64,000 nucleotides of DNA, from the NCBI GenBank assembly GCA_029204225.1, contig CM055093.1:30021777-30085776 (forward strand), read 5' to 3'. The translations under genes were made by a program, and so were the position numbers. Position 1 is the first letter of the stretch. The number at the start of each line of letters is the position of its first letter. This document shows positions 24,144-35,552 of the stretch, piece after piece. Origin of the DNA: Diphasiastrum complanatum (taxonomy: Eukaryota > Streptophyta > Lycopodiopsida > Lycopodiales > Lycopodiaceae). The notes beneath the pieces were generated by a model. The model was not told the DNA's origin. It saw nothing but the letters and a program-made list of their open reading frames with translations, and did not search any database.

Positions 24144-25223
24144 TGTTAGCAGATTTCGGAGTATCCGCAGATGCCAAGCCAAGCCAAAGACAGAGAATAC
24201 CTCTCACCCATGACTGAGGAGGTCTCAAAAGGAGGAGAGCAGAAGAAGCTGAGAGCTGAGCATGAGAGCCGAGAAATTACTAGCTAGGAAGACAGTGAAA
24301 TATCTATGTGAGCCTACATGGTGTATCCCAGAGAAGGAATGACCATGTAGGAGCTAGTCATATTTCCTAGGCTTTGTAAATAAATGTAGAACCCCCTTTA
24401 AATTAGTTAGAGTGAGCCACCTTTTGATGGTGACCTTTAGTGGAAGGGCAAATTCCACATGTAATTCCTAATTTGGTGGAATTGCCACTTGGGCTCCACA
24501 TGGGCAGCCTTCTTGCTTATTTAAGGGCTCCCCTCTCTTGTGAGGGAGCTTTTGAATGTATTGTCAAGTTCTCTTGATAAAGAGGATCCTCCACGAGTTC
24601 TTGATGATTGCTAAGCTCCTTGTTCATGGCAATGTTCTTGAGTGAAGTTTCTATGAGCATGCTTGATTTTCTTGTATTGTGGATTAACTAGGATCCGGTT
24701 TTCTAGTTTCTTGCTTAGTTGTGGATTAGAATTCACTGCTTGTTTATGGAATAAAGTAGAAATCAGCATTCAAGTATACTAAATAGGCTAGAATAGTGGT
24801 GTAGATCTTGCATACTCTCTTACTTTCCAGTTCTTGATTGTTTTTGGGCATTCTAAGCATCAAGAAATGAGTGTTTCTTGATTCTTGGACTGTCAAATGC
24901 TGTTACGAATCTAGTTTCTTGTTTCTTGTTTAGTAGTTAATCTTGTTCTTGATTGATTTCTGATTTAGTAGATAGAGGTAGGTCTGCTCCCTGTTCCAAA
25001 ATGTTGATCCTCTTGAGCTATAGATGGTTACATGGTTGGTTTTTGCATGTAGCTGAGCATCGGAACTATGTCTCCCACTTACAGGCTAGGAAATACATGT
25101 TGAAATCTGAGTAACGCCTCTGCTTGTAACTGTTCTAATAAGAAGAAGAACCATAAAGAACCGTAACTACAGAAGTAAAATAAGTTGTAAACCGTGCTCA
25201 CAGACTCAGAGAATCTGTAAACA
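24144..25223 (+). mobile_element. Gypsy 5' LTR, 1,080 bp
   Basis: Starts TGTTAGCAG and ends TGTAAACA, matching the 3' LTR along its whole length with roughly 95% identity by eye. A TATA-like TATTTAAG lies at 24,518. No canonical Met-tRNA primer site follows; the sequence after CA is TTTGAAGCCATTCC. Confidence 0.9.
24518..24525 (+). promoter_or_regulatory. TATA-like box of Gypsy LTR
   Basis: TATTTAAG followed by GGCTCCCCTCTCTTG; identical at 39,203 in the 3' LTR. Confidence 0.6.
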
Positions 25224-25489
25224 TTTGAAGCCATTCCACAGCTACACAAACATTAAACCAAGTCATATCTCTTTCATCTATGTTGCGAAACAATCGACCT
25301 GAGATCTCCTACACATTCATTACAGAGCTCCCCACTTCGGTCCTGACTGACATGCTGCTCATTTCTCAACTGGGGTCTCACGATTCTTACCAAGCCGAGC
25401 TCCATGACTCAAGTCTAGACCAAATTGCTACCTACTACCTCTCGACCGAGCCACTACTTCAATATCCTGACATGTTCTGAGTTTCACGT

Positions 25490-25995
25490 CAACCGATGTT
25501 CATCGTTCAAATCTTGACCGGAGCCATAGGTCCAGATTTTGACCGAAGACCTCTTTGCCATCTCTACCGAAGAAAATCTTCAAATCTCAACCGAACCCTT
25601 CAAGCCTGATCTCAGCCGAAGCGTTCCTTCGCATCTCGACCGCAGTCTTCAATTAGATCTCGATTGGACCTTTCAGTCCTGATCTCAACCGGAGCACTTC
25701 TTTCAAATCTCAACCGAAGTGCTTCTTTCAAATCTCAACCGGAGCACTTGCTCACATCTCAACCGAAGTGTTCAATTAGATCTCAACCTACGCATTTCCG
25801 TCAGATCTCAATCGGTGCACTTCTCTTGAATCTCAACTGGAGGCCACAGTCAGATCTCAACCGATGCCTTCTATTGACATCTCAACCGATGACCTCACGT
25901 CAAAACTCAACCGACGACCTCGCATCAGATCTCGACCGACGCTCTCGCGTCAGTTCTTGATCGACTGATACTCTCAGATCTCAACCGATCCTTAG
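25490..25995 (+). repeat. 25-bp motif array 1 (Gypsy leader)
   Basis: About a dozen or more imperfect units of about 25 bp with the core ATCTCAACCG followed by ACGC, GAGC or AAGTG. The core AYCTCAAYCGR recurs at nearly constant spacing through the leader between the 5' LTR and gag. The rest of 25,224-26,053 holds no gene. The same motif returns at 31.5 and 32.4-32.7 kb. Confidence 0.85.
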
Positions 25996-26053
25996 ACCGT
26001 CCAGTCCATATTCAACTGCATTACAGTCATTGTGACCACTCGTAACGGCCGCA

Positions 26054-26949
26054 TTGATCCATAGTGACCATTCTATATCGTGGGAACCGCATCCAACAGT
26101 AGAGAATACATTCACCAATTTACACAATCCTACGATACAAGTTGTTATGGATCGCCCTTACGATCTGAATTCTACGGAGGACTATCCACCAGAGGTGGTC
26201 TCCCCATCCACCAAACAAGCTCGACTTAACAAAAATTCCAGGATGAAATCCCAAGTCCAAGAGCCATCCACCAACCCATTCGATAGATGGGAACCCATGC
26301 GTTATAAAGTTCCATATGAACGACCACATTTTCATGCTGCTGAATCTTCACATGCACGAGCTCACTTAAATGAGGCTTTTGCGAATAATATTCCATGTAC
26401 TGAAAAACATATCCCAAAGCTAGATTTACCTAAGTAGGATGGTAACACTGATCCTCAAAGATTTCGTCAAGTCTTTGAGAACGCATGTGACGTCTATGGC
26501 GAGGCATCACCGGAAGCCATGGTACAGCTCTTTTCGATGACCATGATCGATTGCGCACGAGAGTGGTTTTTTAACCTTGATCGTAAAGATAAATGTGACT
26601 GGTCACTCTTGAAGGAGGCCTTTATCAAATACTTCAAGCCATTTTGCTTGATAGAAAGTCCTCTTGTCAACCTAAGTAACATCAAAATGAAAAAAGACGA
26701 GAAAGTATGTGACTATATTGAATGATTTAAAAGATTAAAAGGTCAGGTACAAGAACAACCCACTGAGTCTATGCTCATAATTTGGTTCCTCGTTGGACTT
26801 CCACGATGGATAAGTTGTGAACTTCAATCCAATGATGAATATACATCATTGAAACAAGCCATGTCTGATTCCATTCGAGAGGAAGACGAGGGCTCTGATG
26901 TCGATGAACCACGTGAACGGAGAGCACATCGTGCTGTCCAAAAAGCTTG
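26054..26949 (+). pseudogene. gag: Gypsy gag
   Basis: A single frame from 26,054 contains KHIPKLDLPK, DPQRFRQVFENACDVYG, and the Retrotrans_gag core AREWFFNLDRKDKCDWSLL and KEAFIKYFKPF, with VCDYIE and FKRLKGQV following. In-frame stops at 26,435 (TAG) and 26,723 (TGA) break it. The first replaces the aromatic residue expected before DGNTDP. The frame ends at a TGA near 26,948. Gag forms the particle. Length and order fit plant Gypsy gag, but the protein can no longer be made whole. Confidence 0.8.
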
Positions 26950-27199
26950 ACCAAATGACGAAACTTGAGAATAATTGTGGAAAACACAGATGGAGTTGCT
27001 TAACCAGCAACACCAACAACAGATGGAGAAACTCACGAAAGACTTTCAAAACACTCTTAAGTCTATCCAGAGTTCGATGCCGGGTCAGTTACCCACTGGC
27101 CAAATCCACCATAGATGAGAGAACACATGGTGCCCTCACTGTCGAGGTGCACACACTGGCAATGAGTGCACTTCATACCAACCGGTCCCAGATACTTCC

Positions 27200-27900
27200 T
27201 TAATCAAATGTGACATCTGCGACTTTATGGGGCATACCTCTCTTTATTGCTATTATAACTCGAGGAACCAGCCTCACAACCAGTCAGGAGGACATACTCA
27301 ACCTCCTCGACAACCGTTTGTTTCACAAATCCACCACACACACTACCAACCACGAAACAACCAAGTCCATATACAACAGTTGCCCAGACAACCTAGACAT
27401 GAACCTCAACCACAGCTGGCACCAGACAACCAGATCTAGGACCACAACACCATAAAAATCCTTGAGAGTCTACACAAACACATCTTGTTGAAAACTCTTA
27501 CGATCAATCCTATCATCAAGATACAACACTTCCATCTGCTAGTTCTCAACATTATCAAACCGACAACTCATGCTTGTGCAAACGAGATGAGTATTCAACA
27601 CCACCAGAAAATCCAACACATCTAGCCATCCAAGATGGTTATGCTATTGCCACAAGCCCAATGAGCAACCGTTGAAATGGGACATTTCATGGCTGACTGT
27701 AAAGTTAAAAACCAATACCATGCGGAATGTCTCGATTGTGTCCATAAACACAGTTTCAAGGATTGTCCTAAACAACCTAACAGAATTCTTCGAACACGTC
27801 ATATCTCATCCGAACCTGTTAGAGTTCTCACTAGAGCACAATGCCAACAACAAGAATAACAGCAAAATAATGTCAAATTAGTTGACCCCCAAGGAAGCCA
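27200..27900 (+). pseudogene. Gypsy nucleocapsid region with zinc knuckles
   Basis: The frame around 27,206-27,240 reads CDICDFMGHTSLYC, a CX2CX4HX4C knuckle. A second knuckle-like stretch at 27,677-27,780 reads MGHFMADCKVKNQYH and CLDCVHKHSFKDC. Between them is a Gln/Pro/His-rich linker with QPHNQSGG. Several frame changes separate the pieces. These knuckles bind element RNA. Positions 27,900-28,090 hold only short fragments. Confidence 0.65.
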
Positions 27901-28093
27901 CTTGACGGCTTCCACATTTCCAAAAGATTACCTAGACCCAAAGGTGGAACAATGACAATGCAATGAGTTTCGAGATGAGTTTTTGTGAGAGGAAGAACAT
28001 ACAGAAAGTCTGTTCTCAGCTCATATCCCCGAAAAGGAGCAATCCATACAAAAACTTAAAGTATTTGCTGACCTCCTGCAAGCTCAACTCACC

Positions 28094-28672
28094 ATGCCGT
28101 TTCATACCGCAATAAAATCCTTCACTGGGCTTCAACGTTATATCCATCAAAATTTTCAGCTACCTACTATTGTTGATGATCAGCGGGAAACAGAAGAGAT
28201 TCCTGTAATTTTCCAGATTCCTATGAATCTGTTGAATATAGGTGTTACTAAGGGGACTAGCATCACTCTACCTTTGTCCTATAAAGACTATCCCGCAGTA
28301 TCTGCTATCCTAGATTACGGATCAGGCGTTAATATCATGGCTTTGTCATTAGCAAAAGTCATGGGGCTTTCGTACCCTTGATCAACCACGATATAAACTT
28401 TGCATGGCTGATCAACGAGTTACTGACCCTACTGGTCATTTATCAAAAATAAAGATTGCATAGCAGGCATCAAATTTGTGCTAGATTGTGTCATCTTAGA
28501 TTTACCAAGAAATAACAATACATATAAACTCCTTCTTGGTACACCCTGGCTCCAGATGGCAGGTGTTGTCCAAGATTGGAAGCATAGCAAAATTACCTTT
28601 GGTAACCACGATAAACGAGTCACGGTTGACTCAGTAGGCCATGTCAAGCCCGCCAAGGTATATGATGATTAG
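28094..28672 (+). pseudogene. Gypsy aspartic protease
   Basis: The frame from 28,094 holds SITLPLSYKDYPAVSAILD followed by YGSGVNIMALSLAKVMGL. This is the retropepsin active-site region, but the usual D-T/S-G motif reads D-Y-G, so the second active-site residue is altered. A stop at 28,379 and a frame change follow. From 28,478 LLLGTPWLQMAGVVQDWKHS matches the end of the plant Gypsy protease domain. The enzyme would cleave the polyprotein; it is probably inactive. Confidence 0.75.
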
Positions 28673-28774
28673 TCATCCACAACATATGACAAATCAGATA
28701 GCGTCCCGATCCAACCAAAAGGTCACTATACGAGATCCACGAACATAATCAATTGGGGTCACGCATTAGCCACT

Positions 28775-29940
28775 GTGGACTGTACTGATTCCAATCAATG
28801 TCGTATTGAAACTGCTGTAGCAGATGTGGATGTTCTCCCATCTTCTACAGACATTGACACAACCATCATCCCACTTATGATGATTGACCCGATTCCTATA
28901 GCGTGGTGCCCAGGAGAACCTAGTGTCTCTATCGCCCATGTTTCGGAAGAAGGTATTCTTTCCATGGATGATGTAGACATGACAGATGAACATGTACTCC
29001 TATATCTAGATGCACAATCTTATCTGCCAAAAACAATTCCTACGAAGATAACGACTCAAATCCTAGAGGAAATGGCAGGAGCTAAAGCTTTCAACTTCTT
29101 GGATGGATTTAGCGATTATTTCCTTGTTTAAATAGCCCCTGAAAATAAACATAAAACGGCCTTTGCCACAGAGAACGGGGTTTACGCTTATAATGTTATG
29201 CCTTTTGGCATATGCAATGCCCCTTCAACGTGCCAAAGAATCATGCAACTGGCCTTTCATGATCTGTTACATTGGATCGTGGAGATTTATCTCGATGATC
29301 TAGGCGTACATTCTTCCGCAGCTACACACCTTGACGCCTTGGATAAAATCTTCATTCGCTGTCGTAGATTTGGAATCTCACTAAACCCTGATAAATGCCA
29401 AATATGGGTCACCCATGGGGTTGTACTCGGGCATATAATTTCAAAGGGCGGTATTTCTACCGACCCGTAAAAAATCAAGGTTATAGTGGACATGCCCTTA
29501 CCTGCAACAGTGAAGGAAGTATATGTCTTCCTCGGTCATACCAATTATTATCGCATATTTATAATCGACTATGCCGGCAAGGCATGCCTCGGTTATTTAG
29601 TTGTGGTAGATTCTCGCTGGACTGAAGAATGAATTAAGGCCTTTGAGGAGTTGAAAATAGCCCTCACCACGGCTCCCATACTCCGCTCGCCAGATTACAC
29701 AAAAGAGTTCCATGTGCATACTAACGCAAGTAAGTATGCCATTGGAGGTCTTTTTGCGCAACCGGACGAGTATGGCAAAGACTTTCCCATACGTTTCTTG
29801 AGCAGGAAACTGGTGTCTGCTGAAGTAAACTATACAACTACCGAGAGAGAAGCATTGGCGATGGTCTCTACGGTACAACAACTACGACATTATTTATTAG
29901 GCCAAACTTTTGTTGTGCAACAGGCGGCAAAAAGAAAATT
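28775..29940 (+). pseudogene. pol: Gypsy reverse transcriptase and RNase H
   Basis: From 28,775 a linker leads to KAFNFLDGFSDYFLV (RT motif A region), then a stop. The same fold continues with NKHKTAFATENGVYAYNVMP, FGICNAPSTCQRIMQLAF and the catalytic YLDD at 29,289-29,300, then VVLGHIISKGGISTDP and another stop. The RT segment before motif A (fingers) is missing. After two more stops the RNase H part starts at 29,651 with SPDYTKEFHVHTNASKYAIG, where the first catalytic Asp (usual TDAS) is Asn, and ends HYLLGQTFVV. Clearly inactive. Confidence 0.85.
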
Positions 29941-31097
29941 TTTGCTAAAAGTAACGCACTTTCAGTTAATTGCGAGACAACTTTACAAAAGGGGCATTGA
30001 TGGTATCATTCGTCGATGTGCTTATGAATCTGAGATACGACCTATCATATCTCAGGCTCATGAGGGCATTGGAGGTGGCCACTTTTTTGCTGAAGCCACA
30101 GCAAAGATTATCCTTCGAGCAAGACTGTGGTGGCCATCTTTGTTTAAGGACACGTTTGCTGTCATTAAAGCATGTGATGTCTATCAACGAGCCAAGAAAA
30201 ACGCCAAAGCATATTTCACGCCGTTGACTCCCATTATAGAAGGCGAAGCCTTCCATAAGTGGGAAATTGACTTTGTTGGACCAATCAATCCAGCAGCAAA
30301 ACATACTCAAGCTCGTTACATCCTCATAGCCACAGATTACGCCACTAAGTGGGTGGAGGCTCGAGCAACGAAGGACGCCAATACAAAAACAGTCGCACGT
30401 TTTCTTTACAAAAATATTATTACACGTTTTGGCTGTCCCATAGAGCTAGTTAGTGATTGTGGCATGCATTTTTTAAATGCTGTCATTGATAACCTCCTAC
30501 GCCATTACCTGGTCGTTCATAGAAAAAGCACCCCATACTACCCTAGATGTAATGGCCAGGCTGAATCAACTAACAAGACGATCTGTAAAATTTTAACCAA
30601 GATAGTTGAAACCAGTCGTCCTGATTGGGAAACAAAACTTTTCTCAGCTATTTGGGCTTACCGCACCACCCCGAAGAAAACCACTGGGTGGATTACACCT
30701 TTCCACTTAGTATATGGTCAAGAGGCGGTAGTGCCCGTAGAATTCTTAGTACCTTCGCTAAGAGTTATGGAAGCTTTTTCAACAATTGTCTGTGGAAAGG
30801 CTTCAAATAGAACAACATGTCAAAACCAGGCTATTTACGTTAGCCCAGTTATGCGAGACGAAACTAATATCTTATCATGCACAACTAGTTAACAAACGAT
30901 GCCAAAAGGCCTGGCATGACCATCACCTGCGCAATAAAGATCTACACTTAGGTGACCAGGTGCTTTTTTATACATCAAAGAAGCACCCCGACAAATTGAA
31001 GTTCAGAAGTGAGGGTCCATATGTTATCAATAAAATCTTTTCTAATGGTGCAATCCAATTGCAAAAACTTGACGGGATACTCCTAGACACTGTCTAA
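29941..31097 (+). pseudogene. Gypsy integrase
   Basis: The long open frame (29,651-30,892) carries the HHCC zinc-binding region (AHEGIGGGHFFAEATAK, then CDVYQRAKK). The DDE core follows: WEIDFVGPI, ELVSDCGMHFLNAV and NGQAESTNKTI hold the two Asp and the Glu. A frame change near 30,785 leads to the C-terminal domain HLGDQVLFYTSKKHPDKLKF and SEGPYVINKIFSNGA, ending at 31,097. Integrase joins element DNA to the genome. The catalytic triad is visible, making this the best preserved domain, but the frame is broken and it depends on upstream pol, which has stops. Confidence 0.88.
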
Positions 31098-32753
31098 ACG
31101 GTGGTTGTCTACGACGGTATTACGAAGAGTTGTTCTTTGTTGACCCAATTTAACATCTTTTCCCTAGTATATATTCTGCATTTTTATTATTTTATTTTAT
31201 TTTCATTCCTTGCTTGTAATTCTCGTTTTGCATGCCTATTGTTCACCTCGTTCCTTGTTTATACTTCATACAGTTACTTATGTACTTTTTATAAATTTTC
31301 TTTTCCCTATACATACTCATGGGTCATGGATGTTTTAGATTAACAAATGATAGGCTACACCATAGGCAATGATTCTCACACTTTAGCCACCCCATCTTTG
31401 TCTGACTAGTATCTCAAGCATACAAACATTTCTGGAGATACACCTTTTCATAAGAACTTCTGCTCTGAGCCACAGTCATATTTTTCCTTTGAAGTTCTTC
31501 ACTTGCATCAAACAAAAAATGAGGTTTTCTCAAATCTCAACTGAAGTGCTTTAGTCAGATCTCAAGTGGAGCACTCAGCTCAAATCTCAACCGGAGCACT
31601 CAGTTCAAATCTCAACTGGAGCACTCAGCTCAAATCTCAACCGGAGTATTTCAGTCAAATCTCAACCGAAGCATTTCTGTCAAATCTTGACCGGAGGACC
31701 TAAATTCAAATTTCACAAACCAGCACGTCCCATCTTGCTCGCCACCAGAAGACGACGTCCATAAATGCCCTCACCACGATGCCATTCGCACCTCAGCGAA
31801 GTGCGAACTCTAGTATTTTTTGACGACGATCTGCTGGCGATTTCCTTGCTCCTGTGATTGATCCCGGCGCTCAGCTGTTCAATCCTTCTGTTATCATCTT
31901 CACACCATCTCTACAGACTATCAACCACCATTGTTACCATTCCATTGTGAGCGCCGTCACTAAAACCTTACAACCTAATGTCGTCGGCAGAATACATCAT
32001 ATTACGAGTTTTGCATGCTGAGGGGTAGTGCCACGCGAGCACCCATCATGCTTCCGTTACACTATTGAACATCATCAAAATCAACATCACAAAACGTTTG
32101 TTTTTTGCCCAGTCCATTACTCACACATATCCACCTTCACAAAATCACCATCCTTGACAAACACCTCCACTTTCTCATATTCCACTTTCCATCCTTCTTA
32201 ACCCCATCTCATTATGTGCCCACCTTTTTTACATCATATTTCGTTTGCCACCCTTATTCCACACAGTTCTGTCCAACACAACCCACTTCCGCACACTTTT
32301 CATTCCAAACCCTCCATCTTTCACAACCCTTTTTCATACAGCATCATACATCCCTCCCCACACATCTTCCAAACCCTTCTACACCACCATTTTTTCCTCA
32401 GTCTCGACCAAAGCCAGTCCTTCAGACTTAACCGGAACCACTCTTTCCATCTCAACCAAAGCACGTCCATCCATTTTGACCGACACCATCTTTCAAATCT
32501 CAACTGACGCCAAACCATCAAATCTCGACTGACACCGTCTTTCAAATCTCAACCGACGCCAAACCTTCAAATCTCAACCGACGCCAGACCTTCAAATCTC
32601 AATCGACGCCAAACTTTCAAATCTCAACCGATGCCAAACCTTCAAATCTCAACCGACGCCAAACCTTCAAATCTCAACCGATGCCCTTAACACTGTCTGC
32701 ACTCTCAACCGACTCAATTTTTCAAGAACTTTATTTTTTTTCATTTATCCACC
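31098..32753 (+). repeat. Non-coding spacer with 25-bp motif arrays 2 and 3
   Basis: No gene is seen between integrase and the third ORF. At 31,530-31,720 about seven units with core AAATCTCAACCGGAGCACTC occur. At 32,400-32,695 at least eight units of AAATCTCAACCGACGCCAAA plus CCTTC follow head to tail with exactly 25-bp spacing over most of the run. The cores match array 1 in the leader. The stretch 32,100-32,400 between them is C/T-rich. Confidence 0.85.
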
Positions 32754-34239
32754 ATGTCATCCAATCCCAGTTCCAATTTTGATGATCCCGAAGCATGTAA
32801 GCTCGACATCCAACTGTCCAAGTTAGACCTTACAGAGATGCAGACATGGTACCAGCAGGTGAAGTCCTTCTTCAAGGAAATTGAATTCCAGATCCTTGTC
32901 CTGACAGGTTATCAAAGCTCGTACCTAGTACACATGGCCTATGCCAACTATCATGCAATGGCCAGGTCATGCCAAATCATAGTTTCACCTATTAGGAATT
33001 ATGTTTATAACGTATCTTGTGCGGCAGCCGACTTGCAACCTTATGGGTTCCTACGAAGACCAAATGCTATCTCAAGGACACTCCACAAGATAGAGCAAAC
33101 AACATACTTCAAGTACATTGATTCCTCTATGACCAAGTGGAAAAATAAGGATGGGTACAGAGTGGAAGCCATCAATGACCAGCAGCTCCAAGCAGCATGT
33201 GCCTATCTCACTAGGTGCACACAAAAACCACGGACGAAAGTGCTGAGGGTACCCATGTCCCTGTTTCACATGATGGCAGATTCATGACTGCATGCCCAGA
33301 ACCTCTATGATTGGGCACAGTTTGTTTTGAACTACCTACATGAGTGCATTAAGAACAAGCAACCCATCACAATATTGGGATATCTTATGACAGATATCAC
33401 TCTTCACCAAGTACAGAATGGGCCAAAGCTTCAACAACAACTGCAGCTTGCGGACATGGCATGGGACATCCCCATTGAGCCCAAAAAGTCCAAGCGTGCA
33501 CGATCAAGGGCTACTTCACCATCGGGATCCCAGCCTAAAAGGGTCAACACAAGTATACTCCCATTGGTTCAAAAGCAAATAAGCCGACAACCGAATTCAC
33601 AAGCAGCTGCAACCTCTGGAGCTCAAGAGGCCGATACCTCCAAGGCCCAGTTGCCAGACACAAGGCAACAAATGATGCAAAAGAAGCTTCAAGCTGGAAG
33701 CACATGACCAATGGGATCAACTTCTGATGGGTCCACCTCAGACGATGGAAGCTCATCAACAGCATCACAACAACACTCATCACCCTCACATGTCATCGAC
33801 GAGGGTGATGGAGCAACTAACTCTACACAAGCACCTGACACGACAGTATCTCAAGTCACAGGTCCGCCAGATCAAGTCACCACCCCACCCACACTGATTA
33901 CTACACCAACGCCACCAACATCACCATCGGCACAAGTTTTTTTGGGGGGGGAGGAGTGGGAATATTCAGTCCCCAAGTCACGGAAGTGGCTCAACAACCA
34001 CAGGCCCAACAAGTCCACACATTGGACACATCACAATATTTTGATGTCGCGGACCTGATGGAAATAAGCGATGATGAGCCAGAGAAGGAGAAGCTTCCAA
34101 GAAGAAGTCTGACCTCTTGACTAACCACCACCACAACAGTTACTAACATCATCCCTCCACTACCTCCACCTCCACCTCCATCTTCAGCTCTAACACAATG
34201 CTTATTTTCTGGTTTAACCTTACCATCCCACACTCCAGA
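32754..34239 (+). pseudogene. Unrecognised third ORF of the Gypsy element, N-terminal part
   Basis: An ATG at 32,754 starts a frame of 435 codons to 34,058 with only two in-frame stops (33,285 and 33,705). Residues 1-240 form a folded-looking domain with MQTWYQQVKSFFKEIEFQIL, YANYHAMARSCQIIV and NDQQLQAACAYLTRC. Residues 240-435 are low complexity (Gln, Ser, Thr, Pro). At the G run near 33,944 a shift to another frame gives YFDVADLMEISDDEPEKEKL and a Pro-rich stretch. I see no signal peptide or membrane segment, so it is not an obvious envelope protein despite its position after pol. A possible C-terminal continuation lies at 38,043 beyond the nested Copia. Function unknown. Confidence 0.5.
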
Positions 34240-35034
34240 TCAGAGATTGGTAAGTGCACATCATCTTTGGAGGCTTGGGAAGCTTTGAAGAAGCTTTATG
34301 AATCCAAGTCTACATCAAGAGTGCTTACTCTTAGGAGGCAAATCTTTCAAAGTTTTCAAAAGAAGGAAGAGATTACTCATGCTTTTGCTTTGAGGGTTAA
34401 GGCATTCAATGATGAGTTAGCATGTATTGCTGAAAGCATTAAGGAGGTAGAACTTGTTCAGGTTATACTTAATGACTTGTTGGATGATCATGCTAATCTT
34501 GTTCAAAGTTTTGCTATTCAAAAGACTTTGCCAAGTATTGTGGATTTGCAAGAGATCTTGGTGAATGAGGAGTATAGGCTTCAATCAAGAGGAGGTGGAT
34601 CTACATCGACATCTAATTTTGAAGAGGAGGCTATGTTCATCAAAGGCAGGTTCAAGGGAAAAGGCAAAGGCAAGTGGTCTAAAGGGCAAGATCAAGGTGA
34701 GACTTCTTCTTTTGGCAAAAAGAAAGATAATTCTAAGTTAAAATGCTTTTATTGTGGAATCAATGGGCATTTTGCAAATGAATGTTTGAAGAAGCAAAGA
34801 GATGAAGGTAACAGGAAAGTCAACTTTACTACTAATGATGAGGATCTAGGTGGTGGTGATTCTCTTTTGATGTGTTCTTCAAATCCAATATCAAGTGAAG
34901 GTGACAAAGATTCATGGTGGATTGATAGTGGAGCTAGTTCACACATGACTAGTCACAAGGAGTTCTTTACTTCTTGGTCACTTATGATGGAGCCAAGAAA
35001 GCAATTCACATGGCCAATGGTGGTGAGTGTGTGA
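34240..35034 (+). pseudogene. gag: Copia gag and protease start
   Basis: Read in the frame of 34,198-35,034, homologous sequence starts at EIGKCTSSLEAWEALKKLYE and runs through RVLTLRRQIFQSFQKKEE, the RVKAFNDELACIAESIKEVE block and a basic GKGKGKWSKG linker. The zinc knuckle CFYCGINGHFANEC lies at 34,744-34,785, and the protease site WWIDSGASSHMTS near 34,915 has an intact DSGA. The frame is lost at about 34,974. The first part of gag is missing. Both the RNA-binding knuckle and the protease active site are intact, unusual in this window. Confidence 0.88.
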
Positions 35035-35552
35035 TTGAAGGTATTGGTTCAATTTCTATTTGTCTCTCTACTAATAGGAAAGCAAGACTTGATGGTGTTC
35101 TTTACATTCTTTCACTTTCAAATAATTTGTTAAGTGTTGGTCAAATGATAGAGAAAGGATACATGGTAAAGTTTGGTGGTGATGCTTGTTTCATTACAAA
35201 GGAAGAAATCTTGATTGCTAGGGGCAATAGACAAGGTAGACTTTTCAAGCTTGATGCTTTTGTTATGGCTAACAAAAAGGATGGAATGGAAAAGGAGATT
35301 GGTCTCAACTTTCCAAAGTTACCTTTTAGCATCAATAAGATTGGTGGATCTTATGCAAAGTCTAAAAATCTTCCTTATGCTAGATCTAGGTCAAGATCTA
35401 ATATGCTTCTTGGAGATGTTCATCTTTGTGCTAACTTGGCTAGTCTTGAGGATAATGATTGTGTTTCAATGGTTCTTCATGGCAAGTGCAAGCATGAAAA
35501 AGGTAAGGAAAGAGCTAACTTCATCAATGGAGGTGAAGGTTCTTCCTTGTAA
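34974..35552 (+). pseudogene. Copia protease end and pre-integrase-like region, shifted frame
   Basis: Frame +1 relative to gag: LVTYDGAKKAIHMANGGECV, GIGSISICLSTNRKARLDGV and LYILSLSNNLLSVGQMIEKG match the end of the Copia protease and the following spacer. GRLFKLDAFVMANKK corresponds to the region just before pre-integrase. From about residue 110 on, the expected LWHRRLGH motif is not visible, though SKNLPYARSRSRSNMLLGDV faintly recalls the integrase start. The frame closes at 35,552. Confidence 0.7.

Noticed and set aside
29965-30310. Minus-strand frames opposite integrase
   Set aside because: The plus strand encodes a clear integrase with motifs in order; the antisense frames are shadows.
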